A DNA stretch of 64,000 nt from Pyrenopolyporus hunteri (lineage: Eukaryota > Ascomycota > Sordariomycetes > Xylariales > Hypoxylaceae). Under the pieces are notes generated by a model, which was not told the DNA's origin, ran no database searches, and saw nothing but the letters and a program-made list of their open reading frames with translations. Positions 53,382 to 63,613 of the stretch are shown piece by piece; positions within the stretch are counted from its first letter, which is position 1, and the number at the start of each line of letters is the position of its first letter. The DNA lies in NCBI GenBank assembly GCA_902806595.1, contig CADCXC010000004.1, positions 2,728,001 to 2,792,000 on the forward strand, written 5' to 3'. The translations under genes were made by a program, and so were the position numbers.

Positions 53382-55130
53382 ATGGCCGATTTCCTCACCT
53401 CCCAGTTCGCAAAGCTGAACACGCTTTCGAAGCTCTCTCCTTGGGAATACGATGAGGATGTGGGGGAAGAAATTGACGAGTCGACAATTGCAGGGGGCGG
53501 GCACAGTGCGCGAGAGACGAACATGACGAAAGCCCAATTGCGCGTGAGCCATGCACTGAAATCATTCCTCGTGAAAGAAAATATATTTTCAGAGGAGGAC
53601 GTCGGTTTGGAATCGGATCAACCCGGCCCTGCGCTACGGGAATTCCTCGATAGGCCGCATATTCAAGTCCCCTCTCATGTGACGGACAGATCTTACCCAC
53701 TGCCCGAGTACTTCATCAGTTCCAGTCACAACACATACCTTCTCGGCCACCAGCTTGTGGGCAAATCTTCCGTCAATGCCTACGAGACAGCGCTTCACAC
53801 AGGGTCGCGCTGTGTTGAGATTGATGCCTGGAACGATGAGGATGATAAGGATGAGCCAAAGGTTACTCACGGGTATACCCTAGTCTCCCACATCCCATTT
53901 CGTGCCGTGTGCGAAACAATCCGCGACGTAGTCGATAGGGAAGCGGCACAGGCCGGTAACGCAGACGGCTACCGAGCGGCGCCAATTATGCTTTCCCTCG
54001 AGAACCACTGCGATGCTTATGGGCAGCGAAGGCTTGTCGAAATCATGAAGGAAGTTTTCGGTGACCGTTTGTTGAGCAAAGCTGTTAGGGAGAAAGGCCA
54101 CAGAGAGCAGGAAGGCGACAGCGATCCAGTAAAGCTCTCTGAGTTAGGATCGAAGATAGTCTTGATCGTGGAATATCACTTACCCGAAGAAGCAGACACA
54201 AGTGATGATACCGACGATTCTAGCGCTGACGAGGAAGAGGTGCGGCGGGCGCGAGAAGCCTATCGGCTGAAGAAAAAGGAAGCCACTTCCACCGGAATAA
54301 TCCCAGAGCTTGCAGAACTAGGTGTATATGCCCAGTCAGTGAAACCGAGAGACAATTCGTGGTTCGAGGGTGTCCTCAAGGACGGTCCCCGCAACCACTT
54401 GATCAATGTTTCCGAGACCGGGCTTGCGTCGCATATGCCAGCAGCGAACGAGAAAATTGCTCGGCATAATTCTCGACACTTGATGCGCGTCTTCCCTAAG
54501 GGCACGCGTATCTCATCGAAGAATCTGAAACAGGTTCCCTTCTGGGGTATCGGTGCGCAGATCTGCGCGATGAATTGGCAGACCTTTAATGCTAGCATGC
54601 AGATTAACGAAGCCCTGTTCAGCGGCACCGACGGCTACGTCTTGAAGCCGGCGGCGTTGCGAGCTGGTGGGAGCATGAACCTCAATACCGGGAGGAGGAG
54701 GAGACTGCGGCTGCGCATTGCGGGAGCCACGGACATACCCGTGCCGAAAGGTACAGAGGAAGATGATATTAGGCCGTATGTTACCTGCACGCTTGTGCAC
54801 ACCGATGAGTTGAATGACAACCACCCCAAGTGTAAAACTAGACCCTACAAGCATCATAAGCTTGGCTTTTTGCACAGGGGCGAGAACCCCCCACCAACGG
54901 ATCCGATCTGGAACGAAACGCTCGAGTGGGAGTACGACGACAACGAGTTGGTATTCCTCCGCATTCTGATCAAGAATGACGTTAGTTTCGCGGAAAACAC
55001 CGTCTTCGTTGTTGCGGCGGTAAGACTGTTGTATGTGGTCCCGGGCTGGAGTTTCATTCGCATGCTGGATCTAAAGGGGCGGGAGACCAGGTGCTCGTTG
55101 CTGGTTAATTTCGACATAAGTGATGTTTGA
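53382..55130 (+). CDS. phosphoinositide-specific phospholipase C (X-Y-C2)
   Basis: Single exon, 582 residues from the ATG at 53382 (CAAAATGG context). The X domain, about 105-260, begins PLPEYFISSSHNTYLLGHQL with catalytic His116; THGYTLVSHIPF carries the second catalytic His163, and SRCVEIDAW and LSLENHC hold the metal ligands. A short acidic linker (TSDDTDDSSADEEE) separates it from the Y domain, about 320-430, with NSRHLMRVFPKGTRISSKN and PFWGIGAQICAMNWQT. A C2 domain fills about 445-580. PH and EF-hand regions of delta-type PLCs are missing or reduced, giving a shorter protein. The enzyme cleaves PIP2 to IP3 and diacylglycerol at membranes under calcium control. Confidence 0.93.
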   Translation: MADFLTSQFAKLNTLSKLSPWEYDEDVGEEIDESTIAGGGHSARETNMTKAQLRVSHALKSFLVKENIFSEEDVGLESDQPGPALREFLDRPHIQVPSHVTDRSYPLPEYFISSSHNTYLLGHQLVGKSSVNAYETALHTGSRCVEIDAWNDEDDKDEPKVTHGYTLVSHIPFRAVCETIRDVVDREAAQAGNADGYRAAPIMLSLENHCDAYGQRRLVEIMKEVFGDRLLSKAVREKGHREQEGDSDPVKLSELGSKIVLIVEYHLPEEADTSDDTDDSSADEEEVRRAREAYRLKKKEATSTGIIPELAELGVYAQSVKPRDNSWFEGVLKDGPRNHLINVSETGLASHMPAANEKIARHNSRHLMRVFPKGTRISSKNLKQVPFWGIGAQICAMNWQTFNASMQINEALFSGTDGYVLKPAALRAGGSMNLNTGRRRRLRLRIAGATDIPVPKGTEEDDIRPYVTCTLVHTDELNDNHPKCKTRPYKHHKLGFLHRGENPPPTDPIWNETLEWEYDDNELVFLRILIKNDVSFAENTVFVVAAVRLLYVVPGWSFIRMLDLKGRETRCSLLVNFDISDV

Positions 55131-55716
55131 AACATACGAAATGGCCCCTTGCTTGAGGGTAGCCGAAAAGACAATCGGAGTCGGTTGAACTATGTGCTGG
55201 GCACATTAGGAACTGGAACGAAAATAACGAGTCGCATATATAAGCCGCTGGTAGGTTTCGTGCCAGTAGGCGGAGCGATGTATATATTGCCTTTTACTTC
55301 TACCCAGATCACTATATTGACATAAATAGGTAGGTATATACAGTTTCAAAAGTATCATGCCGAGTTAGTGCGGTTTTACTACGCCCGTGTTCGAACTCAG
55401 TTACGAGACCACCAAGCTACGCTTTTACCTTATTTTCAGCCTATCACAGGCCTTAAAAGTGCACCATGAATCCAACGCTACGTCCTCAGTATGTTAGGTA
55501 GGTACCTAGATACTAATTAGAGGTGGAGGGATACTAGAAGGTCTACATGATCTATAATAAGCGTGATATTAAGCTACCGGTATTCTCTAAACCTAGGGCT
55601 AAAGGTATCTTCTAGGAATTCCAGGACTGACGGACGCCGTCAAGTCCACCGACCGGCCCGTAAGAAGCCTCTGTGTTTATGTGTTTAAAACCCGACGTCC
55701 CACCCCCTTCCACACT
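55131..55716. other. convergent intergenic region with AGGTACCT cluster
   Basis: It contains an ATAGGTAGGTATATA tract near 55327 and GTTAGGTAGGTACCTAGA at 55494-55510. No gene seen. Confidence 0.5.
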
Positions 55717-56578
55717 CTAGTCCGACCAAGAGTGGGTACGACCGGTGCGATGTCCGCCTCGGATAGTCGAAACGAGGTGCTTAATGATATTCTTCGTGTT
55801 CGGCGACTGGCTCTTCTCGCAGATATAGAAGATGATCGCTTCCAGGTCGACGGCGTTGAAAAACTGGAGGTGTTGGCCCAAGCCGTCGGTGTAATGTGTG
55901 ACCTTGATTTTGTCGGCCTTTTCCTTGCGCTTTACGTAATTGGCCACGCCTTCGTAGGTGCCGGGCTGTTCAACGCAGACCGATAGGATGATCTCGCGAA
56001 GTTCGGCCCCGTTGAGCTCACGAAGATACCGACGGAGATTCTCGTAATAGGAGCCATCCGGCTCCCCGTCCGACCCTGATGGGGATGAGTCCCTCTGTCT
56101 GACGGACGACGACGAGTCCCTATTCGACAGCCGGGACCTAGGCCTCTCACGAGATGAAGACCTAGCATCCTCTATGGCCGTTCGACTACCGGCGCTATAG
56201 ACCTCGATGTTAGCTAAGTACTGAACTTAAGGCCGCGTTAGCTACTGTGAATCCATACCTGCTATTTTCCTCTGTTAGGATCTGAGGAGCAGCGGCTGTG
56301 TTGAGGAAGAAACTGGCAGGAACCCCAGAAGCCCATGGCGGCGATGGTCCAACATAACTGCCCGCAGGTGAATCGGTCTGCCCAGCAGGATCGCGGAGCA
56401 TCCCATGGCTATAGAGGTTGGTACTGGGAAGCTGAGCGGCGACAGGGGCCATGGAAAACTGCACGGCCATGCTTGGGTGTTGCGGGACGAATTGCGGGAT
56501 GTATTGCAAGGGTACGGCGGTTCCCGCGGGGGCTTCGCCATTAACGCGATTCGGCTGCTGGATAGGATAACCGAACAT
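55717..56578 (-). CDS. uncharacterised protein with Arg/Ser-rich linker and C-terminal helical domain
   Basis: Two exons on the minus strand, 56259-56578 and 55717-56194, give 265 residues. The intron 56195-56258 has a GTATGG donor, GCTAAC branch and TAG acceptor, the only acceptor that keeps the downstream frame open. The first 100 residues are Pro/Gln/Ala/Ser-rich and disordered (MFGYPIQQPNRVNG...). About 110-150 are Arg/Ser/Asp-rich (EDARSSSRERPRSRLSNRDS). The C-terminal 115 residues look folded and helical: YENLRRYLRELNGAELREII, ANYVKRKEKADKIKV, LEAIIFYICEKSQSPNTKNI. I do not recognise the family. RS-rich linkers are common in RNA-associated proteins, but that is only a hint. Confidence 0.6.
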
Positions 56579-58126
56579 CTTGGCAATTACCGTCGTTTTC
56601 GTGGAATAAAAATGAGGGTGTATGGTTAATCCGGGCGAATGAATATTGTTCGTCGATTAGCTCCGACTCCCGTGATAGAGAGCAACGATGATGTCTCGAG
56701 TAAACCGACGGTATACTCGTATGGGATTTCCGAAGGCGTGTAAATGGCCAGGTCCTTGTCAGTTTAGCAATTCATGAGCTAAATATTCATGAATTTTTAT
56801 AAAGATCGTCGGGCAATTCCTTGTTGAGATTTGTCGAGATAGAAATTTGCGAAAAGGATAGCACAGGGTGTCCAGCATAAGGGAGATACGCAGGCTATTA
56901 TATCTTTTGCCATTATTTGCTAGCTCGATGAGTAAAGTAAATAAACATATATTCTTACTGTGCTACTTGCGCAAACCGTTTGGCAGCATCTACCTTACCG
57001 GTGGACAGTGAGAATAGCGATGGACCTTCGGCACGGTGTTAAAATCCAGGTAGACCTTATAATTGACTGCGGTTGGCTAGCTCATTCTGTGGTTCTCAAC
57101 GTCAACACAATAATGAAAATGGCCATGCGGCTCGATTGAAAAATCGTACAGAATACAGCATACCTAAGGCCAACCGAGAAACATTCTATCATCGCAGCAT
57201 AGATCACACGGTTTCGCAACGGATATTTTTGAACCTTGGTCTTGTTCGTACCCAGGTAGGTACCTACCTAAATATTTGAGAAATATAGATTAATAGATAC
57301 TATATCTTCTACACAGACATGCAAGGGATGAACAAAATGCTAGCCACAGCTTCCTGCTTCTGTTTGAGTGATATTCTTTTACGATATCAGGGGAAAAGTG
57401 GATCAAGATAGGGGTCACTCCTATTTTGTATAAAAGGGACTCAAGAAGATTCAAAAGTTAAGCATTATTAGTAGTTAGTTCATGGCTACCTACCTATTTA
57501 AGGCTCCATCATTAGCTATACCCTACGCCCTCTACTGTGCTCAACATAACTCCAAGGCATTAGCACTTTACCTGGCAGGTTTATTATAAAAGCCATGTCT
57601 CCCCATTAGACGTAACATAGATTAACTGACTACTATTGAATAGTCAGGGCACTCTTCAGAGTCCTAGACACGATGGATTCGGCCGATGGAAGCGTTGGCT
57701 GCGGGAACCAAGGTAAGCGAAAAAGAAAGCCTACGATACGTATTAGTAGCCGACAACATCCCCCCCCCCCCCTCCCCGTTCTATATAATAGTACCCATGT
57801 TCTGATTAAGACTCAGGGATGACCTCTTGTTACGTGTGGCCGGCTCGGATCCTGTCATGATATAGGTCGTTTCCATCATGTAAGTAGATGTTTGACAAAG
57901 CAAGACTAAGATATCTGTTAAGGCTTAGAGGATTGTTGCGTGGGGAGCAAATTGGCGGGATGATGCCAGGCTGTATATACTTATAACTACGGTCCAGCCA
58001 ACGGTTGCCGGCGTTCTTAATAGGATGATCCTAGGGGCGGGCGCTTGTGCGGACGAAATGCTCATAAAGGGGGGGTATCTCGCGTATGATACATTGCTGT
58101 TACAGGTAGTGTACAATCGAGAGACC
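56579..58126. other. intergenic, no gene seen
   Basis: It contains CCAGGTAGGTACCTACCTA at 57253-57271 and a C13 run at 57760-57772. The 68-codon frame at 57073 has no support. Confidence 0.5.
57253..57271. repeat. AGGTAGGTACCTACCT palindrome
   Basis: A perfect palindrome of AGGTAGGT and ACCTACCT, the clearest example of the dispersed intergenic motif. Confidence 0.75.
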
Positions 58127-59482
58127 TTATTTTTCCGGTTCTAACTTTGGCGGAATTAGGTGCTCTGCCATATTGATAGCGCCCTCCATGTCGTTCTTGT
58201 TGAATAAGAAAAGGCCTTGGATGGCGGCGGTGCTGGTACGAGGTACGGTCTCTCCCTCCTTCGCCTCACGAAAGAGTCCTAATTCGTCAAGTCGCTTTAG
58301 GAACCTCTCCCGGTAAGTGCCATCCACATCGACATCACCGTAAAACCTATCCCACATTTGGGCAGCCTGGTACTTGGTAGCTTCTCCTATGCGAACCATC
58401 ACGTCTACTCGGCCTGGTCGGATAAGAGCAGGATCTAAAAGTTCGACGTGGTTGGTAGTAAGAAATGCAATCCGCTCCTCCCCAGCGGATAAACCGTCCA
58501 GGGCATTCAGCAGACCTGAAAACGTCACAGTCCCACCACTGTATCCATCTGCGTCGCGCTTCCGCCGGTTTACGAATGCAGAATCGGCATCTTCCAGCAG
58601 GAGAATGGTTCGTTCGGGAAGCTTAGTGAGAAGGAAGGCCAACTTGTCATCTGTCACACCAATTTCGCTAAGGTTGACCATAGCCACACTAAAATCCAAT
58701 TCGCCAGCCAGAGCCTGAATGAACGAGCTTTTTCCACTACCCGGTGGACCATAGAGAAGATATCCCCTGCGGTACGGGATTCCACGATCCACATACCATT
58801 GCCGTCGCGCGAGGAAGTCCTTTGCATCATTGACAATGTGCTCCTTGATGCCTTGGTCCAGGATCACGCTACCTAGAGGTCGTTTTCTCCTAGGCTCGCC
58901 CAGCGGGACCCAATCAAAACTCCGGACCGAGTAAACCACGGTCTTGCCCTCGTTTGCCTGGAGTGCGAGAGCTCGGGCTTCGGCGAAGACGTCTTCGAAA
59001 ATATGTCGATGCGCGTAAAGAGTCGTAAGTTCCACGGTCTCGTGGGGTTCGCCAGTATTCGTCCTTGCCGTTGCTTGTTTCTCCCTGTTCACAGCAATAT
59101 ACGCATGCTTATACTTCACAATGTGGCGGCCGTAGCCGGGTTGAAGGAAGAAGCTCGCTTTCGTGGCGCCGTTAGGAGTGGAAGTGGTGGTCGTAGTAAC
59201 CGACAGCTTATTGATGCGCGTCAATCTTTTCGCGAGTAGTGAAGTCTGTTCGCGGGGTTGCGACAACCACGCGAGGATCCAAGGATACGATGGGTCTTGT
59301 TTGCTAATCTCAACATTGACGAGCATTCGGCGCCGGATCATCCCAGCAGTAGCCAATGCGCCTCGACGAGCGAAAGCCAGGACAGCCCCGAGGGAGGCGA
59401 GGCCAAAGCCTCCGGCGAAGACAGGATTCTCAAGTAGCCCATTGAAGTTGAGGAGCGACTGCGTTGTCGTGGGTTCCGACAT
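58127..59482 (-). CDS. BCS1: mitochondrial chaperone BCS1 (AAA ATPase)
   Basis: Single exon, 451 residues, near the usual length. The N-terminus has the single membrane segment at about 21-40 (VFAGGFGLASLGAVLAFARRG) followed by the basic GMIRRRM internal targeting signal. The BCS1 N-domain spans about 50-215. It includes ISKQDPSYPWILAWLS and ends in SVRSFDWVPLG. The AAA module has Walker A GPPGSGKSS at about 246-254, Walker B LLLEDADSAF at about 295-304, and FLTTNHVELLDPALIRPGRVDV as sensor 1 and second region of homology. BCS1 moves folded Rieske iron-sulfur protein across the inner membrane during assembly of respiratory complex III. A conserved C-terminal FNKNDMEGAINMAEHLIP helix completes the protein. 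No anomaly seen. Confidence 0.94.
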   Translation of the reverse strand: MSEPTTTQSLLNFNGLLENPVFAGGFGLASLGAVLAFARRGALATAGMIRRRMLVNVEISKQDPSYPWILAWLSQPREQTSLLAKRLTRINKLSVTTTTTSTPNGATKASFFLQPGYGRHIVKYKHAYIAVNREKQATARTNTGEPHETVELTTLYAHRHIFEDVFAEARALALQANEGKTVVYSVRSFDWVPLGEPRRKRPLGSVILDQGIKEHIVNDAKDFLARRQWYVDRGIPYRRGYLLYGPPGSGKSSFIQALAGELDFSVAMVNLSEIGVTDDKLAFLLTKLPERTILLLEDADSAFVNRRKRDADGYSGGTVTFSGLLNALDGLSAGEERIAFLTTNHVELLDPALIRPGRVDVMVRIGEATKYQAAQMWDRFYGDVDVDGTYRERFLKRLDELGLFREAKEGETVPRTSTAAIQGLFLFNKNDMEGAINMAEHLIPPKLEPEK

Positions 59483-60033
59483 GACGCAGCTGAAAAGCTC
59501 GAGATTTGGGGATCGCGGGGGATTTTTTAGGGAATTAATTTCGTAGAAGCTCGGGATTCAATGCTGACTCAGCAAGGGAGTGTCGGAATTTGTTGCCGTT
59601 GTTTCACCGATGGGTATTACATAAGACTTTCTTGAGTCCCCCTCGGGCGTTAGATAACTTTGACGTCATTCTTACTCTATCGTGGAGCGGATCCACCATC
59701 ATACGCATTATCGAATCGACAGTTATCTTTAAACTCCTATCATCGCTTCTCTCTTATCTCATTCATCATAAATGCACACAGCACTAATATGCAAATATCA
59801 GAAAGCTTACGATTCATATGATATCATTGAGGGTGAAGGTGTAACTATGACGACTTGGATCAACTCGTCTATAAGAGGTAACGAGTATAAACAAATCAAG
59901 AGTCTTAGGTAGTCAAAAATCAATTTTAACCCTCTCAGTTTCCATCGACGAGTTCTCAAGTATTTATAGCTACTTGGTTTTCACACATCATATTCAGTAT
60001 ACAAAACCAGTGTCACAATCAAAAACAGCTAAT
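59483..60033. other. divergent intergenic region
   Basis: It lies between BCS1 (leftward) and the 71-residue gene (rightward). A TATTTATAG stretch near the right end is annotated separately. Confidence 0.5.
59961..59969 (+). promoter_or_regulatory. TATA-like box of the 71-residue gene
   Basis: TATTTATAG lies 65-73 bases upstream of the ATG at 60034. Confidence 0.45.
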
Positions 60034-60301
60034 ATGTCTTCTGGTACCGAGGCCGCAAAGCAAAAGTTCATGAGCGGCGTCGAAAAGACGAGAGCCGCTG
60101 TTGATGGTGCGTGTTTCCCCGGGCTCATACCGAAGCTCGACGGCTAATATCAAGCCAGATAAAACAAAACAGAACCCTCTTAACACGCAACCCAATACCG
60201 GTGGTGACAATCCTAAGGCTGGCGGATCATCCTTCAGGCCAATTGCTAAGGGTGACACGAGCTCCTCAAACTACGTTCCCGCTAAGGGGCCGTCGACGTA
60301 A
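60034..60301 (+). CDS. small hydrophilic protein, 71 residues
   Basis: Two exons, 60034-60106 and 60159-60301, joined across a 52-base intron with a GTGCGT donor and CCAG acceptor; the earlier AAG acceptor would run into a stop at once. The protein starts MSSGTEAAKQKFMSGVEK, a short amphipathic helix, and continues as a disordered Asn/Pro/Gly/Ser-rich tail (NTQPNTGGDNPKAGG, NYVPAKGPST). It has no Cys, signal peptide or membrane segment. It resembles small fungal stress-inducible proteins in composition. The strong-looking short promoter fits an inducible gene, but expression is unknown. Confidence 0.65.
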
Positions 60302-62431
60302 AGCCCGCTGATGAGACACGGGGATTAAGAGCTTCACTCCTACCGTTTGCGCAAATGCTGCGGCATTCCTGGAGTTACGAACTCAACTATGAAGTACAGT
60401 GGCCACATTGAATTATTCCGGCGCCAGATCCATACCCTCGAGGTTATCTAAGCACATTTATGATCAGAGGGAATTCCGTTTGAAGCTCGCTGTATAGGGA
60501 ACTCGGGCCGAACTTACCCGCCACTCTTTGTCTCGATATCCGTTTGTCATAGAAAAGATGTATTAATTAGAACTTAATAACCACCTGAGGTAAATCAAAT
60601 GAAATTCATATACTCCATAGACTCAATCAATATCGTGATCCATGTAGCACTAAGGCTACTATGCTGGATAACAGTACCATAAAGCCACTAAAGCCGCTGC
60701 CTACAAGTCCATAATCTCGACCGCATAACATTCTCGAGCAGATATCCCAACCGAAAAGTCCATCAAGATGATTCTTACTGCGAATGCGGCAAGGCCGAGC
60801 CCATTATTAGCGGATCGAGAACACCAAAGAGGTGGCAATAAAGGGCGCGTAATCTGGACAAGTTATTCGAGAGTCGGTATATCCGACCACTGGACGTTGG
60901 TAACTAATGATACAACGCCTATAATTTAAAGAATCTCGTATCAAACTCCCTGCCGCCCGTGTCTTTGAAGGATTCCATTATCTACCGTAATAGATATTAT
61001 ATAACGAGCATGCTGTAGGAGTAGTATCTCGTAGTTCCATCGGCATCCCACGTGCGTCTATCCTTGTAGCCGAGCCGCCTGCGAAACTTCTTCCATGGCT
61101 GCAACGCTACGTTAAACATTTATCGCCTCATGATATATTGAGAGTGAAATTTCTTTTCGTGGATCTTGCCCCCTTTGACGTCCCGTAACCAACGTCTGGC
61201 GTCTCCCTTTTACATGACTCAGCCACCGGTCTATATACCTAGATATTGAACTAGAGTCCCATCATACCACCATAATAGGACCACGGTGTCCCTTCTCGAA
61301 GAATATGTGGCATTAACTCACTTGTATTACCTCGCGTTCATAATAAGGCTCGAATATTGTCTTTCGCTTCTGCTGTGTTCAAAACGCATCTGGGGTGCAT
61401 GCGTCTGGCGCTCTGCGTCTGCATTCAAGATGTCATCGCGAGAATTTGGAATTATCGACTACCTAGGTAGGTTTCGAATTCTAGAGGCTTCTAGTAGTCT
61501 TTTTTAATTATATTCTACCTCCATCATCACGACCCCTGTCTACAGAGTTGGCGAAGACATCCGGCCGGGTGTGATCTCGTGGATAAGTACACGTTGAAAA
61601 CAGCCGGCGCTAGAATACATCTATTCAAATAGAACAGCCTACCATCCCTATTCCAAGCATTAGCGCCTGGTTTACCTAGCCCTACTGATCTCAGATGTTA
61701 CCTTCCAAGCTCCCCCCATGTTGCCCGGCCAATCAGTCCCGGGCCTCCGGCTTGAACTGATACTATTCGGGCAAGACCTGGCCAAGTTAGGTAGCAATCG
61801 ATGATGCTAAACCAGAGGATAGATACGCGACTACAGTAGCTTGGTTTATAAATAGCTCTACCATCAAATGTGTACCTAATCTGTCGATACTCTAGGTAGG
61901 TTTCCTTTCAAGGCCATTCACACAAGTATACCACCAACCAATGTCCAGGTAATAGATTTTAATGGCGATGAAAAGCTTAACGTGAGATCTGTCACTTCGA
62001 AGGGACAGGTAATTTAGTCCCGTGATTTTATCGCAGTCTTTTCCAGCTTCCTAAAGTTTATATGCGGACCGGGTTCGGTCACCTCCCGGCAAAATTCAAT
62101 CTGGCTAAATGACAGTTACGTTTCACTCTTAATCTCAGAACCGTTAACGATTCGACGACGTATTTAGAACTCGGTCGGTCCAGAGGACTCAATCCCTTAC
62201 CCATGGGCCCCAGAGGCCGAGAAAGCACATGGCTGGGAGGCATGTGGTATCGTCGGCAATTGAGGTCCTCGGTGCTCAGGAGGCGAGTCCGTCGGCGCGG
62301 GATGCGACATAAATTCCCCTCGTCACCCCCTACCCCAGGTCGCTCGAGGTCTTTTTGGGGGCTGAGACGTTCTTGAATACACCTGGGATCAATAACGCGC
62401 TGTATCGCTTCAGTAGGCCGCCAACATCAAG
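60302..62431. other. 2.1-kb intergenic region, no gene seen
   Basis: It contains CTACCTAGGTAGGT at 61459-61473 and CTAGGTAGG near 61895. The ORF at 61286-61507 is unsupported. The last 300 bases are the promoter of the second DUF1996 gene, without an obvious TATA box. Confidence 0.5.
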
Positions 62432-63613
62432 ATGCAGTTAACAAGCCTCGCACTCCTCGCGGCCGCGGGCCTCGTGCCCAGCGTTAACGCTGCGACCCTT
62501 CGTTTCTCGTGCTCGCAGCTCGTTGTTGAACGCCTAGACCCGTAAGCCAACGGCCAACCTTTTGGGAGGAAACGGAAAGGAACTTCAGATTTCTAACTGA
62601 TGCTTAGTCTGGTCAATCCCGGCGAGAACCCGTCCCCCCATCTGCACCAGGTTGTCGGAGGAAACGCCTTCAACGTCACGATGGACCCCAACGTACATGA
62701 CCTGCCCTCGACGGCGACGTGCACTTCCTGCACACCGGTCGAAGATTTCTCCAACTACTGGACGGCTGTCCTCTTCTTCAAGTATGGCACCACCCCCCTA
62801 CCCCTTTTTACTTCGTTTGCTGGCACGGCAAGATTCCTAAGAGTTTTTCAATTCCCGGATAATCATTAACCAATATTTCTCTCTAGAGCACGAAACGGAA
62901 CGCTCCACCGTGTGAACACCTTCGGAAACGAGCTCGGTTTCACGGGGGCCAACGGCGGGCAGACCGTGTACTACCTCTCGTCGGGCAAGGTGACCGCTTT
63001 CAAGCCCGGCTTCCGCATGACGGTCGGCGACCCGAGCATCCGCACGGCCGAGGAGCTGAACCGGAGATACAAGTTCATGGACTTCACCTGCCTAGCCTCT
63101 CCCATGACGCGAGGCGGCCAGACGACCTCGTTCCCCAAGCAGCCGTGCGCGGCGGGCATCATGGTCAGCATCCGCTTCCCGACGTGCTGGGACGGGAAGA
63201 ACCTGGACAGCCCGGACCACCAGAGCCACGTGGCGTACCCGAACGGCAACGCGTGCCCGTCGACGCACCCGGTGGCGATCCCGCAGGTCTTCTACGAGAC
63301 GTACTGGGACACGCGGCCGTTCAACAACAAGGCCGAGTGGCCCGCCGACGGCTCCCAGCCCTTCGTCTGGTCCTTCGGCGACAAGACCGGCTACGGCATC
63401 CACGGCGACTACGTCTTCGGCTGGAAGGGCGACGCCCTCCAGAGGGCCATGGACGCCAACTGCAACAGCGACCTCTTCGCCAACAGGATCAACTGCCCCA
63501 CCCTCCAGACCCAGTCCCTCGAGCAGGCCAACAAGTGCACCAAGCCCAAGACCGTCACCGAGAACCTCGATGGTTGGCTCAAGGAGCTCCCCGGCGGGAT
63601 GCCCATCATGTAA
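62432..63613 (+). CDS. secreted DUF1996 protein, copy 2
   Basis: Three exons: 62432-62541, 62608-62781, 62887-63613; 336 residues. Introns 62542-62607 (GTAAGC, TCTAAC, TAG) and 62782-62886 (GTATGG...TAG). A signal peptide covers about residues 1-20 (MQLTSLALLAAAGLVPSVNA). The core blocks match copy 1 nearly in full: PSPHLHQVVGGNAFNVTMDP, DFSNYWTAVLFFKARNGT, VTAFKPGFRM, RFPTCWDGKNLDSPDHQSH, STHPVAIPQVFYETYWDTR, WPADGSQPFVWSFGDKTGYG and LPGGM at the end. No WSC domain. Exon 3 is very GC-rich, which produces long shadow frames on both strands. Function unknown; secretion and conserved His/Trp suggest a wall or glycan role (inference). Confidence 0.88.

Noticed and set aside
55383..55425. tRNA-like box A (TAGCTTGGTGG) and box B (AGTTCGAACAC) on the minus strand
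   Set aside because: The boxes are only 11 bases apart, there is no anticodon arm, and the T-arm stem does not pair, so it is not a tRNA and too short to call a SINE.
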